A program made the position numbers and the translations under genes. A stretch of DNA of 64,000 nucleotides from Romboutsia lituseburensis DSM 797 (GTDB lineage: Bacteria; Bacillota; Clostridia; Peptostreptococcales; Peptostreptococcaceae): contig NZ_FNGW01000003.1 of the NCBI RefSeq assembly GCF_900103615.1, positions 310,001 through 374,000 on the forward strand. Direction: 5' to 3'. Positions 51,245-59,672 of this stretch are shown here, one piece after another. Every line of letters begins with the position of its first letter. Positions within the stretch are counted from its first letter, which is position 1. Under the pieces are notes generated by a model. It was not told the DNA's origin and ran no database searches. It saw nothing but the letters and a program-made list of their open reading frames with translations.

Positions 51245-52564
51245 TTACATAGTTTGGAAATACAACTTTTCTTCGATAGTTTCTTTATTCGAAGCGTATA
51301 AATATGCTTCAAATTCTTGATCTTTATAGTCTATATATTTTTTTAGTGTGTTAGGAGGAAGTACAGATTTAACAAAATTACTTTCTTTAGCTTTTTGTAG
51401 TGCATCTCTTAGATTTGTAGGCAATGAAGCTATATCTTTTAATTCTTCAAAAGAAGCAGCATATAAGTTTAGATTACAAGGATTAGTAAGCTTTAGGTTG
51501 TTTTTTATACCATCAAGTCCAGCATTTATTATAAGTGCAAATGCTATATATGGATTACAACATGGATCTGGAGAACGAAGCTCCATTCTACTATAAATTC
51601 CTTTAGCAGCAGGAATTCTTATAAGTTGAGATCTATTTTGACAAGACCAAGTAATATATTTAGGTGCTTCAAAGTATCCTAATCTATAATAAGAGTTTGT
51701 TAATGGATTTAGAAAAGCAGTTATTTCATCTATATGAGCTAATATACCAGCCATAAAACTTTGAGCAATACCATAGCTTTCTTTGATTTCTTTATCAAAT
51801 ATATTTATACCATTTTTAAATAATGATATATTAACATGAAGTCCACTTCCACTTTTATCTAAAATAGGTTTTGGCATAAATGATGCAAATAGACCGTGCC
51901 TATTAGCAACTGATTTTACAATAGATTTAAAGGTAATTAAATTATCAGCAGCATCTAAGGCATTGCTATACTTAAAGTCGATTTCATTTTGACCTGGACC
52001 CTGTTCATGGTGTGAACTTTCTGGAATTATTCCCATTTCATCTAATGCTACACAAATTTCACGACGTACATTTTCCCCTCTATCAAATGGACCTAAGTCA
52101 AAGTATCCAGCAAAATCATGAGGTATTTTAGTAGGGTAGCCCTTTTCATTTAGCTCAAATAAATAAAATTCACATTCCGGACCTATTTTGCAAACATACC
52201 CCATATCATTAGCTTTTTTTATTGCTTTTTTTAGGATATGTCGCCCATCACCTTCAAAAGGTGTTTTATCTGGATGTTTTATATCACAAAATAGTCTAAC
52301 AACTCTTCCTTGTTCTGGTCTCCAAGGAAGTATAGATAAAGTGGTTGGATCAGGGAATAAAAATAAATCAGATTCTTCAACATTCATAAAGCCTTTTAAA
52401 GCTGATGCATCAAATGATATTCCATGTTTAAAGGCACGAGGTAGCTCTTCTGATGTTATACAAATGTTTTTCTGACTTCCAAATATATCACAAAATGAAA
52501 GTTTTATAAATTTCACATCATTTTCTTTAGTAAAATCTAATACATCATTAATAATATTACTCAT
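51245..52564 (-). CDS. glnA: Glutamine synthetase, type I
   Basis: A 439-aa GSI of the low-GC gram-positive (GSI-alpha) size, making glutamine from glutamate, ammonia and ATP. Motifs: KLSFCDIFGSQKNI, PEQGRVVRLFCDI, KIGPECEFYLF, HHEQGPGQNEID (metal ligands), SGSGLHVNISL and RIPAAKGIYSRMELRSPDPCCNPYIAF. There is no adenylylation-type Tyr motif. GGGAGG lies eight bases before the ATG at 52564; an earlier in-frame start at 52636 has no site. It forms an operon with the ANTAR regulator and faces glnN. Confidence 0.94.
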   Translation of the reverse strand: MSNIINDVLDFTKENDVKFIKLSFCDIFGSQKNICITSEELPRAFKHGISFDASALKGFMNVEESDLFLFPDPTTLSILPWRPEQGRVVRLFCDIKHPDKTPFEGDGRHILKKAIKKANDMGYVCKIGPECEFYLFELNEKGYPTKIPHDFAGYFDLGPFDRGENVRREICVALDEMGIIPESSHHEQGPGQNEIDFKYSNALDAADNLITFKSIVKSVANRHGLFASFMPKPILDKSGSGLHVNISLFKNGINIFDKEIKESYGIAQSFMAGILAHIDEITAFLNPLTNSYYRLGYFEAPKYITWSCQNRSQLIRIPAAKGIYSRMELRSPDPCCNPYIAFALIINAGLDGIKNNLKLTNPCNLNLYAASFEELKDIASLPTNLRDALQKAKESNFVKSVLPPNTLKKYIDYKDQEFEAYLYASNKETIEEKLYFQTM

Positions 52565-52634
52565 TTCATAATTCCTCCCAATTTTAGAAAAACATGCACC
52601 ATTTAATGATATTTTAATATAATATACTATCAGC

Positions 52635-52672
52635 AAAGGCGCTGTAGATATTAAATCTACGGTGCCTTTTTT
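52635..52672 (+). promoter_or_regulatory. Leader terminator (attenuator) of glnN
   Basis: AAAGGC-G-C-GTAGAT pairs with ATCTAC-G-GCCTTT around ATTAA, then T6. It lies between glnA and glnN with no plus-strand gene before it, so it is in the glnN leader. TATACT (52623-52628) just before it would start transcription at about 52635, giving a very short leader. The 5' box CAAAGGCG is shared with the asnB leader. Confidence 0.7.
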
Positions 52673-52728
52673 GCATTTTATTGATTTTTAAAAACTTATT
52701 ATAATTATATAAATGGAGGTCGTTGTTT

Positions 52729-54816
52729 ATGAGTAATCTATCGCAAATATTTGCAAGTATGGTGTTTAATGATTCAGTAATGAAAGAAAGATTACCTAAA
52801 GACACATACAAAGCTATAAAAAAATGTATGGAAGAGGGCAGTAGTATTAGCTTAAATGATGCAAATGTAATTGCAAATGCTATGAAAGACTGGGCTATTG
52901 AAAAAGGAGTAACCCATTTTACACATTGGTTTCAACCTATGACGGGAATAACAGCAGAAAAACATGATAGTTTTATAGAAAGGTGTGAAGATCAAATTAT
53001 AATGGAGTTTAGTGGAAAGGAACTTATAAAAGGAGAGCCTGATGCATCAAGTTTTCCATCAGGAGGGCTTCGTGATACATTTGAAGCTAGAGGTTATACA
53101 TCTTGGGACCCTACATCATATGTATTTATAAAAGATAATACACTTTGCATACCTAGTGTATTTTGTGCCTATACAGAAGAAGCATTAGACAAGAAAACAC
53201 CTCTTCTTCGTTCTATGGAAGCTATAAATAAACAGGCACTTAGAGTTTTAAAATTATTTGGAAATAATGATGTTACAAGAGTTTTTACTAATGCAGGTCC
53301 AGAACAAGAGTATTTTTTAATAGACAAGGATTTGTATGATAAAAGAAGAGATTTAATATATTGTGGAAGAACCTTATTTGGAGCAATGCCACCAAAAGGT
53401 CAAGATTTAGATGACCATTATTTTGGAACTATAAAGCCTAGAGTTTTAAAATATATGCAAGACTTAGACAAAGAACTTTGGAAGTTGGGGATACCTGCTA
53501 AAAGTGAACACAATGAAGTTGCACCAGCTCAACATGAATTAGCTCCAATATTTACAACCGTGAATATTGCAACAGATCAAAATCAACTTACAATGGAAAT
53601 TATGAAAAAATTGGCTACTTATCACAACTTAGTTTGTTTATTACATGAGAAGCCATTTGAAGGAATTAATGGTAGTGGTAAACACAACAACTGGTCAATT
53701 TCTACAAATACAGGTGTAAATTTATTAAGCCCAGGAGAAAATCCTCAAGAGAACGCACAATTTTTACTTTTTTTAATGGCAATTATAAAAGCAGTAGATA
53801 CACATCAAGACCTTTTAAGAATATCAGTAGCAAGTGCTGGAAATGACCACAGACTAGGTGCTAATGAGGCTCCACCTGCTATTATATCTATATTTTTAGG
53901 CACAGAATTAACAGAAATATTAGAAGCTATTGAAAATGGATATAGTTATAGCAAAAAGCCTAATATGAAGTTAGATATAGGAGTGGATTCACTACCACCA
54001 TTTACAAAAGATACTACTGATAGAAATAGAACATCCCCATTTGCTTTTACAGGTAATAAATTCGAGTTTCGTATGGTGGGTTCAACATTTTCAATTGCAT
54101 CACCAAATATATTTTTAAATACTATAGTTGCAGATAGTTTATGTGAATTTGCTGATATACTAGAAAATAGTGATGATTTTAAAAATGATTTAAATAAATT
54201 AATAAAAGAAACTATAAAAAAACACAAAAGAATATTGTTTAACGGAAATAATTATTCTAATGAGTGGATATTAGAAGCAAAACGTAGAGGTTTATTAAAT
54301 CTAAAAACTACCCCTGAAGCTATAAGTTATCTTAACAATGATAAAAATATAAAACTTTTTACTAAGCATAATGTATTTAGTGAGGTTGAGCTACAATCAA
54401 GATATGAGATTTTGCTTGAAAAGTATTGTAAAACTGTTAATATAGAATCTCTTACTATGATAGATATGGTTAAAAAAGATATTATACCAAGTGTAAATGC
54501 TTATGTAAATGAACTTTTAGAAATAGTAGTAAGAAAGAAATCCTTACTTGGAAATATTAATTATAAAACGGAAGAATATCTTCTAAATAAAATATCAGAC
54601 ATCATTTACTTAACTTATGAAAAAGTAGAAGATTTAGAAGTTTTAATAAACGATTTAGATAAGCATACAGATTTGCTAGATAAATCCAATTTATATAAGG
54701 ATATTATCATACCAACAATGAATAACCTTAGAGCTTTAGTAGATACATTGGAAGGTATTGTAGCTAGAAAGTATTGGCCTTATCCAAGCTATGGAGATTT
54801 ATTATTTAGTATATAA
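52729..54816 (+). CDS. glnN: Glutamine synthetase, type III
   Basis: A 695-aa GSIII, the long dodecameric type found in anaerobes. Characteristic segments: THFTHWFQPMTGITAEKHDS, FSGKELIKGEPDASSFPSGG, AGPEQEYFLID, SEHNEVAPAQHELAPIF, NGSGKHNNWSISTNTGVNLL and FRMVGSTFSIASPN. GGAGGT lies eight bases before the ATG at 52729. It stands opposite glnA and behind an attenuator, so the two synthetases are probably used in different nitrogen states. Confidence 0.95.
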   Translation: MSNLSQIFASMVFNDSVMKERLPKDTYKAIKKCMEEGSSISLNDANVIANAMKDWAIEKGVTHFTHWFQPMTGITAEKHDSFIERCEDQIIMEFSGKELIKGEPDASSFPSGGLRDTFEARGYTSWDPTSYVFIKDNTLCIPSVFCAYTEEALDKKTPLLRSMEAINKQALRVLKLFGNNDVTRVFTNAGPEQEYFLIDKDLYDKRRDLIYCGRTLFGAMPPKGQDLDDHYFGTIKPRVLKYMQDLDKELWKLGIPAKSEHNEVAPAQHELAPIFTTVNIATDQNQLTMEIMKKLATYHNLVCLLHEKPFEGINGSGKHNNWSISTNTGVNLLSPGENPQENAQFLLFLMAIIKAVDTHQDLLRISVASAGNDHRLGANEAPPAIISIFLGTELTEILEAIENGYSYSKKPNMKLDIGVDSLPPFTKDTTDRNRTSPFAFTGNKFEFRMVGSTFSIASPNIFLNTIVADSLCEFADILENSDDFKNDLNKLIKETIKKHKRILFNGNNYSNEWILEAKRRGLLNLKTTPEAISYLNNDKNIKLFTKHNVFSEVELQSRYEILLEKYCKTVNIESLTMIDMVKKDIIPSVNAYVNELLEIVVRKKSLLGNINYKTEEYLLNKISDIIYLTYEKVEDLEVLINDLDKHTDLLDKSNLYKDIIIPTMNNLRALVDTLEGIVARKYWPYPSYGDLLFSI

Positions 54817-54819
54817 CAA

Positions 54820-54846
54820 GAAGAGCCTTTTAAAAGGCTCTTTTTT
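54820..54846 (+). terminator. Terminator of glnN
   Basis: AAGAGCCTTTT and AAAAGGCTCTT with T6 after. Confidence 0.9.
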
Positions 54847-54900
54847 ACGCTTAAGGAAATTATAATACATCAAAAACTATGCATAAATTTTTTAGATGGT
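54841..54900. repeat. Dispersed element with DnaA-box-like core (copy B)
   Basis: TTATAATACATCAAAAACTA then TGCATAA (54860-54887), preceded by TTTTTTACGCTTAAGG as in copy A. Directly after the glnN terminator. Confidence 0.55.
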
Positions 54901-54998
54901 TTAGTAATTTTAAGCAAAATAAACTTAATATATTTAATTATATAGATGATATACTGTATATTAGTAGTAATCAAAATAATATAGTTGGGGGAATTTTT

Positions 54999-55559
54999 AT
55001 GTCTCAAATTACGAAAAAGGCATTTGCAGCATCATTAAAAAAGATGTTATCACAAAAGCCCTTAGATAAGATAAAGGTTATAGACATTACTGAGGATTGT
55101 GAAGTTAATCGTCAAACATTTTACTATCATTTTAAGGATATTTATGATTTATTAGAGTGGATTTATACACATGAAGCTAGCAAAGCCTTAGATGGAAAAA
55201 AGACATATGACACTTGGCAGCAGGGGTTTAATCATATATTTAACTATATTTTAGAAAATAAATCTTTTGCCTTAAATACTTTTAATTCTGTAAGTAGAGA
55301 GTACTTAGAAAGATATCTATATAATGAAACATATACGTTATTAATGGGAGTAATTGAGGAAAAATCAAAAGACATACCTATTAGAGAAAAAGATAAAATA
55401 TTTATAGCAGACTTTTATAAATACGCTTTTGTAGGTATTTTGCTTGATTGGATAAAAAAAGGAATGAAAGAAAATCCAAAAGATATTATTGATAGATTAA
55501 ATACATTAATTTATGGAAATATAGAAGAAGCTTTAGAAAGATATAGAACAGACAATTAA
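54999..55559 (+). CDS. TetR-family regulator (DhaS-like)
   Basis: A 186-aa TetR-type regulator. HTH: LDKIKVIDITEDCEVNRQTF then YYHFKDIYDLLEWIY, which marks the DhaS-like subgroup (TetR_C_8). The ATG at 54999 has TTGGGGGA about eight bases upstream; a longer frame from 54879 runs through a repeat and is rejected. It lies just before oleate hydratase and is the likely regulator of that gene; a palindrome TACAATATTGTA is in the intergenic promoter. Confidence 0.85.
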   Translation: MSQITKKAFAASLKKMLSQKPLDKIKVIDITEDCEVNRQTFYYHFKDIYDLLEWIYTHEASKALDGKKTYDTWQQGFNHIFNYILENKSFALNTFNSVSREYLERYLYNETYTLLMGVIEEKSKDIPIREKDKIFIADFYKYAFVGILLDWIKKGMKENPKDIIDRLNTLIYGNIEEALERYRTDN

Positions 55560-55588
55560 TATATTAAAGTAAATACAAAAGGACAAAC

Positions 55589-55621
55589 TAGACAAATGTT
55601 ATTATATGTCTAGTTTTTTTA
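55589..55621 (+). terminator. Terminator of the TetR gene
   Basis: ACTAGACA and TGTCTAGT around a 12-base loop, T7 after. Confidence 0.85.
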
Positions 55622-55646
55622 CACTTTTAGGTGTATGGCTAAATAT

Positions 55647-55676
55647 TTTACATAGCTACAATATTGTATATATAAT
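55647..55676 (+). promoter_or_regulatory. Promoter and putative TetR operator of ohyA
   Basis: TTTACA (55647-55652), 18 bp, TATAAT (55671-55676). The spacer holds the perfect palindrome TACAATATTGTA (55657-55668), a fit place for repression by the TetR protein. Confidence 0.6.
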
Positions 55677-55737
55677 AAAAAATCAAAACAGAATACTATG
55701 TTAATAAATAATAAAAAAACATAGGGGTTGATTTTTA

Positions 55738-57504
55738 ATGTATTATAGCAATGGAAATTATGAAGCATTTGCACGTCCGCAAAAACCAGAAGGTGTAGAT
55801 AGAAAGTCAGCATACTTAGTTGGAGCAGGGTTAGCATCTTTAGCTGCTGCATGTTTTTTAGTTCGTGATGGTCAAATGAAAGGTGAACATATCCATATAC
55901 TAGAGGAGTTAGATATTGCTGGTGGAGCTTGTGATGGTATTAAAGATTTGCAAAAGGGATTTATAATACGTGGTGGTCGTGAAATGGAAAACCACTTTGA
56001 GTGTTTATGGGATTTATTTAGATCAATACCTTCAATAGAAACAGAAGGAATTTCAGTACTGGATGAGTATTATTGGTTAAACAAAAAAGATCCAAACTAT
56101 TCATTAATGAGAGCGACAGTTAACAGAGGAGAAGATGCTCATACTGATGGTAAATTTACATTAAGCGATAAAGCATCTATGGAGATAATACAGTTATTTA
56201 TGTCTAGAGATGAATCATTATATGATAAGAAAATCAAAGATGTATTTACACAAGAATTCTTTGAATCAAACTTCTGGCTATACTGGAGAACTATGTTTGC
56301 GTTTGAAGATTGGCACAGTGCTTTAGAAATGAAGTTATATATACAAAGATTTATTCATCATATTGGTGGGCTTCCTGATTTCTCAACATTAAAATTCACT
56401 AAATATAATCAGTATGAATCATTAATTCTTCCAATGATTAAGTACTTAGAAGCTCATGGCGTTCATTTCCAATATAATACGATAGTTAACAATGTTATAT
56501 TTGAAATAAATGATGATAAAAAAGTAGCTAAACAAATAGTTTGTACTCATAATGGAAAAGAAGAAACTATTGATTTAGTAGAAGATGATTTAGTATTTAT
56601 TACAAATGGTAGTTGTACAGAAAACTCAACTCTTGGAGATGATAGTAATGCACCTGGTTTAAATACTTCAGAAGGTGCTTGTTGGAGACTATGGAGAAAT
56701 ATTGCAGCACAAGATCCAGCTTTTGGTAGACCAGATAAGTTTTGTACTAATATAGATCAAACTAACTGGGAATCAGCTACTATAACTACTTTAGATAATA
56801 GAATACCTCCATATATAGAAAAAGTATGTAAGCGTAATCCATTTAGTGGTAAAGTTGTTACAGGTGGAATTGTTACAGTTAAAGATTCATCTTGGTTAAT
56901 GAGTTATACTTTAAATCGTCAACCACACTTTAAAGAACAAGCAGATAATCAACTTGTAGTATGGGTTTATGGATTATTTACAAATGTTGAAGGAGACTTT
57001 ATTAAAAAGCCTATGAAAGAATGTAGTGGGAATGAGATTACTCAAGAGTGGCTATATCATTTAGGAGTTCCTGTTGAAGAAATACCTGATATGGCAAATT
57101 CAGCACATTGTATTCCTTGTATGATGCCATATATTACTTCATTCTTTATGCCAAGAACATCGGGAGATAGACCAAAGATTGTACCAGAAAAGAGTGTAAA
57201 CTTTGCATTTATTGGTCAATTCTCAGATACTGTTCGTGATACAGTATTTACAACAGAATATTCTGTAAGAACTGCTATGGAAGCTGTTTATACTTTGCTT
57301 AACGTTGATAGAGGAGTTCCTGAGGTATTTGCTTCTTGCTATGATATTAGAGTACTTTTAGATTCAACAGCGAAAATGCTAGATGGGAAAAAACTTACAG
57401 ATGTTAAATTACCAATGGCAACTAAGCTTAAGGTAAAATCTGCAATGAAAGAAATTTCAGGTACTATAATTGAAGAGTTATTAGAAAGATACAAATTAAT
57501 ATAA
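55738..57504 (+). CDS. ohyA: Oleate hydratase
   Basis: A 588-aa FAD-dependent fatty-acid hydratase (MCRA family), which adds water to the cis-9 double bond of oleate and so detoxifies host unsaturated fatty acids. Features: SAYLVGAGLASLAAACFLVR (FAD Rossmann motif GxGxxS), GGACDG, RGGREMENHFECLWDLF, the substrate region GSCTENSTLGDD and IPCMMPYITSFFMPR, and FIGQFSDTVRDTVFTTEYSV. GGGG lies about nine bases before the ATG. Length is normal. Likely membrane-peripheral. Paired with the TetR gene upstream. Confidence 0.94.
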   Translation: MYYSNGNYEAFARPQKPEGVDRKSAYLVGAGLASLAAACFLVRDGQMKGEHIHILEELDIAGGACDGIKDLQKGFIIRGGREMENHFECLWDLFRSIPSIETEGISVLDEYYWLNKKDPNYSLMRATVNRGEDAHTDGKFTLSDKASMEIIQLFMSRDESLYDKKIKDVFTQEFFESNFWLYWRTMFAFEDWHSALEMKLYIQRFIHHIGGLPDFSTLKFTKYNQYESLILPMIKYLEAHGVHFQYNTIVNNVIFEINDDKKVAKQIVCTHNGKEETIDLVEDDLVFITNGSCTENSTLGDDSNAPGLNTSEGACWRLWRNIAAQDPAFGRPDKFCTNIDQTNWESATITTLDNRIPPYIEKVCKRNPFSGKVVTGGIVTVKDSSWLMSYTLNRQPHFKEQADNQLVVWVYGLFTNVEGDFIKKPMKECSGNEITQEWLYHLGVPVEEIPDMANSAHCIPCMMPYITSFFMPRTSGDRPKIVPEKSVNFAFIGQFSDTVRDTVFTTEYSVRTAMEAVYTLLNVDRGVPEVFASCYDIRVLLDSTAKMLDGKKLTDVKLPMATKLKVKSAMKEISGTIIEELLERYKLI

Positions 57505-57552
57505 GATAAATTATCTATTAAGGGTTAAATTTAATAATATAGGTAACAAACA

Positions 57553-57592
57553 AAAAGGTTATGTTTTAATATTAAGACATAACCTTTTTATA
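57553..57592. terminator. Bidirectional terminator between ohyA and asnB
   Basis: AAAAGGTTATGTTTTAAT pairs with its near-complement ATTAAGACATAACCTTTT; T and A runs on the two flanks suit both convergent genes. Confidence 0.85.
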
Positions 57593-57614
57593 ATTTAGGA
57601 GTTAATTTAATTAA

Positions 57615-59444
57615 CTATAATATATTTATATTGTATAAATCAAACCAATAATCAAGTTGAACAAGCCATGCAATAAGTTGTGGCTTTGACATCAATTGGC
57701 CAAACCAAGTTATATTTTCGTACTGTAATATATTATCTAAAGCATGAGAGTCTATTATATTAGCAAGTATAGAGTTAGGATTTTTTAGCTTTTCTCTTAA
57801 TAACTTAGTAACTAATTCTTCATATTGTGGATTATGAGTTTTTGGATAAGGACTTTTTTTACGATTTAAAATTTTATCAGGTAAACAGTCATGCATAGCA
57901 TTTCTTAGAAGTGATTTTTCAACTCCATTTTCAAATTTATACTCCCAAGGAACATTAAATACGTATTCTAATATTCTGTGATCAGCAAATGGTACTCTTA
58001 CCTCAACACCACTAGCCATACTCATTCTATCTTTTCTTTCAAGAAGTGAAGTCATAAAGTACTGAGTAGATAACCAAGTAGCTATTCTACTTTGCTTCAT
58101 GCTAGCATTATCACTATCAAGCATACTACATTCATTAACACTATTTTTATAAACTTCTTTTACAAACTCATATCCTTCTTTTCTTTTTACTATAGTATCA
58201 TCAAATAAGCTTATACGAGTATGAGGATCATGTATCCAAGGGAAGAAGTCACGCTCTAACATTTCTTTTCTATAAAACCAAGGATAGCCACCAAATATTT
58301 CATCAGCACATTCTCCAGATAAAGCAACTGTATGATGTTCTTTTACCTTAGAGCAATAGTATAAAAGAGAAGAGTCTATATCTGCCATTCCAGGTAAATC
58401 TCTATATTTAACAGCATCAAATAATAAACTTGTTATGTCAGATATATCTGCAGTTAAAATTCTGTGGTCTGTTCCTAGATAATGAGCTAGATATCTTGCA
58501 TATTCATCATCTGATTGTGGTTGGAAAATTGTATTTTTAAAGTTTTCCTTGTTTCCTTTGTATTCAAAAGAATATGTTCCAAGTATATTACCTTCATTTT
58601 TATATTTTTGACTAGCTACAGAACTTATTATGGATGAATCTAGACCACCTGATAAAAATGTAGATAGAGGAGCATCTGAAACTAACTGTCTATTAATTGC
58701 ATCAGTTACTAAGTATCTAGTGTTTTCTATAGCATCCTTTTCAGTTCCTACAAATTCTTTTGCTTCTAAGTTCCAGTATTGTTTCAAGTCAAAGTGATTA
58801 TCTTTATATATTCCAAAATGAGCTGGCTTAACTTCGTGTATATCTTTAAATACACTTGTACCGCTTATTTTCATAGGAGCTAAGTAAAATAGTTGCCATA
58901 AACCTTCTTTATCTAAATTAGCATTTACTTTAGGGTGTTTAAGTAATGCTTTTATTTCTGAAGCAAACAATAGTGACGTTCCTACTTGAGTATAAAATAA
59001 AGGCTTAATTCCGAATCTATCTCTAGCTATATAAACTTCATTATTATTTTTATCAAATACAGCAAATGCAAATATTCCATTTAATTTTTCAGCACATTCT
59101 TCTTTGAATACTATATAAGAGTAAAGTACTACTTCTGTATCACAATTAGTTTTAAATTCTATTCCGTAGCTTTCTAGCTCTGATTTTAATTCTGGTGTAT
59201 TATATATTTCACCGTTATAGATTATAGTGTATTCATTACCTTGAAAATATCTAGTCATAGGTTGAAGACCATTTTCTAAGTCCATTATTGCTAATCTATT
59301 GTGTTGAAAAGCAACCTTATCATTAATAAACACACCGTTTTGGTCAGGACCCCTATGGCTTAATTCCTTACCCATTTCTAGTAATATATCTTTATTTAGA
59401 TTATCTTTATTTTTAAAGTCGATTATTCCACATATTGAACACAT
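57615..59444 (-). CDS. asnB: Asparagine synthase (glutamine-hydrolysing)
   Basis: A 609-aa AsnB. N-terminal glutaminase domain starts MCSICGIIDF with the catalytic Cys2, then RGPDQNGVF and IYNGEIYN; the synthetase domain has the PP-loop LSTFLSGGLDSSIISS and LSGECADEIFGGYPWFYR. It makes asparagine from aspartate with glutamine as N donor, linking it to the glutamine synthetases nearby. TAGGAGGAT precedes the ATG. It has a leader attenuator that shares a box with glnN. Confidence 0.95.
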   Translation of the reverse strand: MCSICGIIDFKNKDNLNKDILLEMGKELSHRGPDQNGVFINDKVAFQHNRLAIMDLENGLQPMTRYFQGNEYTIIYNGEIYNTPELKSELESYGIEFKTNCDTEVVLYSYIVFKEECAEKLNGIFAFAVFDKNNNEVYIARDRFGIKPLFYTQVGTSLLFASEIKALLKHPKVNANLDKEGLWQLFYLAPMKISGTSVFKDIHEVKPAHFGIYKDNHFDLKQYWNLEAKEFVGTEKDAIENTRYLVTDAINRQLVSDAPLSTFLSGGLDSSIISSVASQKYKNEGNILGTYSFEYKGNKENFKNTIFQPQSDDEYARYLAHYLGTDHRILTADISDITSLLFDAVKYRDLPGMADIDSSLLYYCSKVKEHHTVALSGECADEIFGGYPWFYRKEMLERDFFPWIHDPHTRISLFDDTIVKRKEGYEFVKEVYKNSVNECSMLDSDNASMKQSRIATWLSTQYFMTSLLERKDRMSMASGVEVRVPFADHRILEYVFNVPWEYKFENGVEKSLLRNAMHDCLPDKILNRKKSPYPKTHNPQYEELVTKLLREKLKNPNSILANIIDSHALDNILQYENITWFGQLMSKPQLIAWLVQLDYWFDLYNINIL

Positions 59445-59475
59445 TTAAAATCCTCCTAAGATGTATATATTTAAA

Positions 59476-59530
59476 CAAAAAAATAGACGTTACCTAAAAT
59501 ACCTTTTTGATATTTTAAGATGACGCCTTT
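59476..59530 (-). promoter_or_regulatory. Leader terminator (attenuator) of asnB
   Basis: Read on the minus strand, CAAAGGCGTCATC begins a long imperfect stem that closes with GGTAACGTCT and is followed by a run of T. A promoter TTAACA-17 bp-TATATT (59566-59571, 59543-59548) would start the RNA only a few bases before it. Layout and 5' box match the glnN leader. Confidence 0.65.
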
Positions 59531-59617
59531 GTCTCTTAGTATAATATATGCAAATTTATATATTTTGTTAATGGTTTATAAAAAATATTAATCTTAAAAG
59601 CAACGTCAGCAACTATA

Positions 59618-59659
59618 TTTTTAACATTTTAGGAAAAGATAATACTAAAATGTTAAAAA
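59618..59659 (+). promoter_or_regulatory. Inverted repeat before hcp gene 1
   Basis: TTTTTAACATTTTAG (59618-59632) and its exact complement (59645-59659); GGAG follows at once. Either an operator or a hairpin that touches the ribosome site. Confidence 0.65.
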
Positions 59660-59672
59660 GGAGTGTACAAAT

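Noticed and set aside
54879-54998. N-terminal extension of the TetR protein
   Set aside because: The extension has no ribosome site, runs through a dispersed repeat, and the TetR domain begins at the SD-led ATG at 54999.
59445-59540. T-box leader for asnB
   Set aside because: The leader is too short for a T-box and lacks the AGGGTGGNACCGCG box; a simple terminator-type leader fits better.
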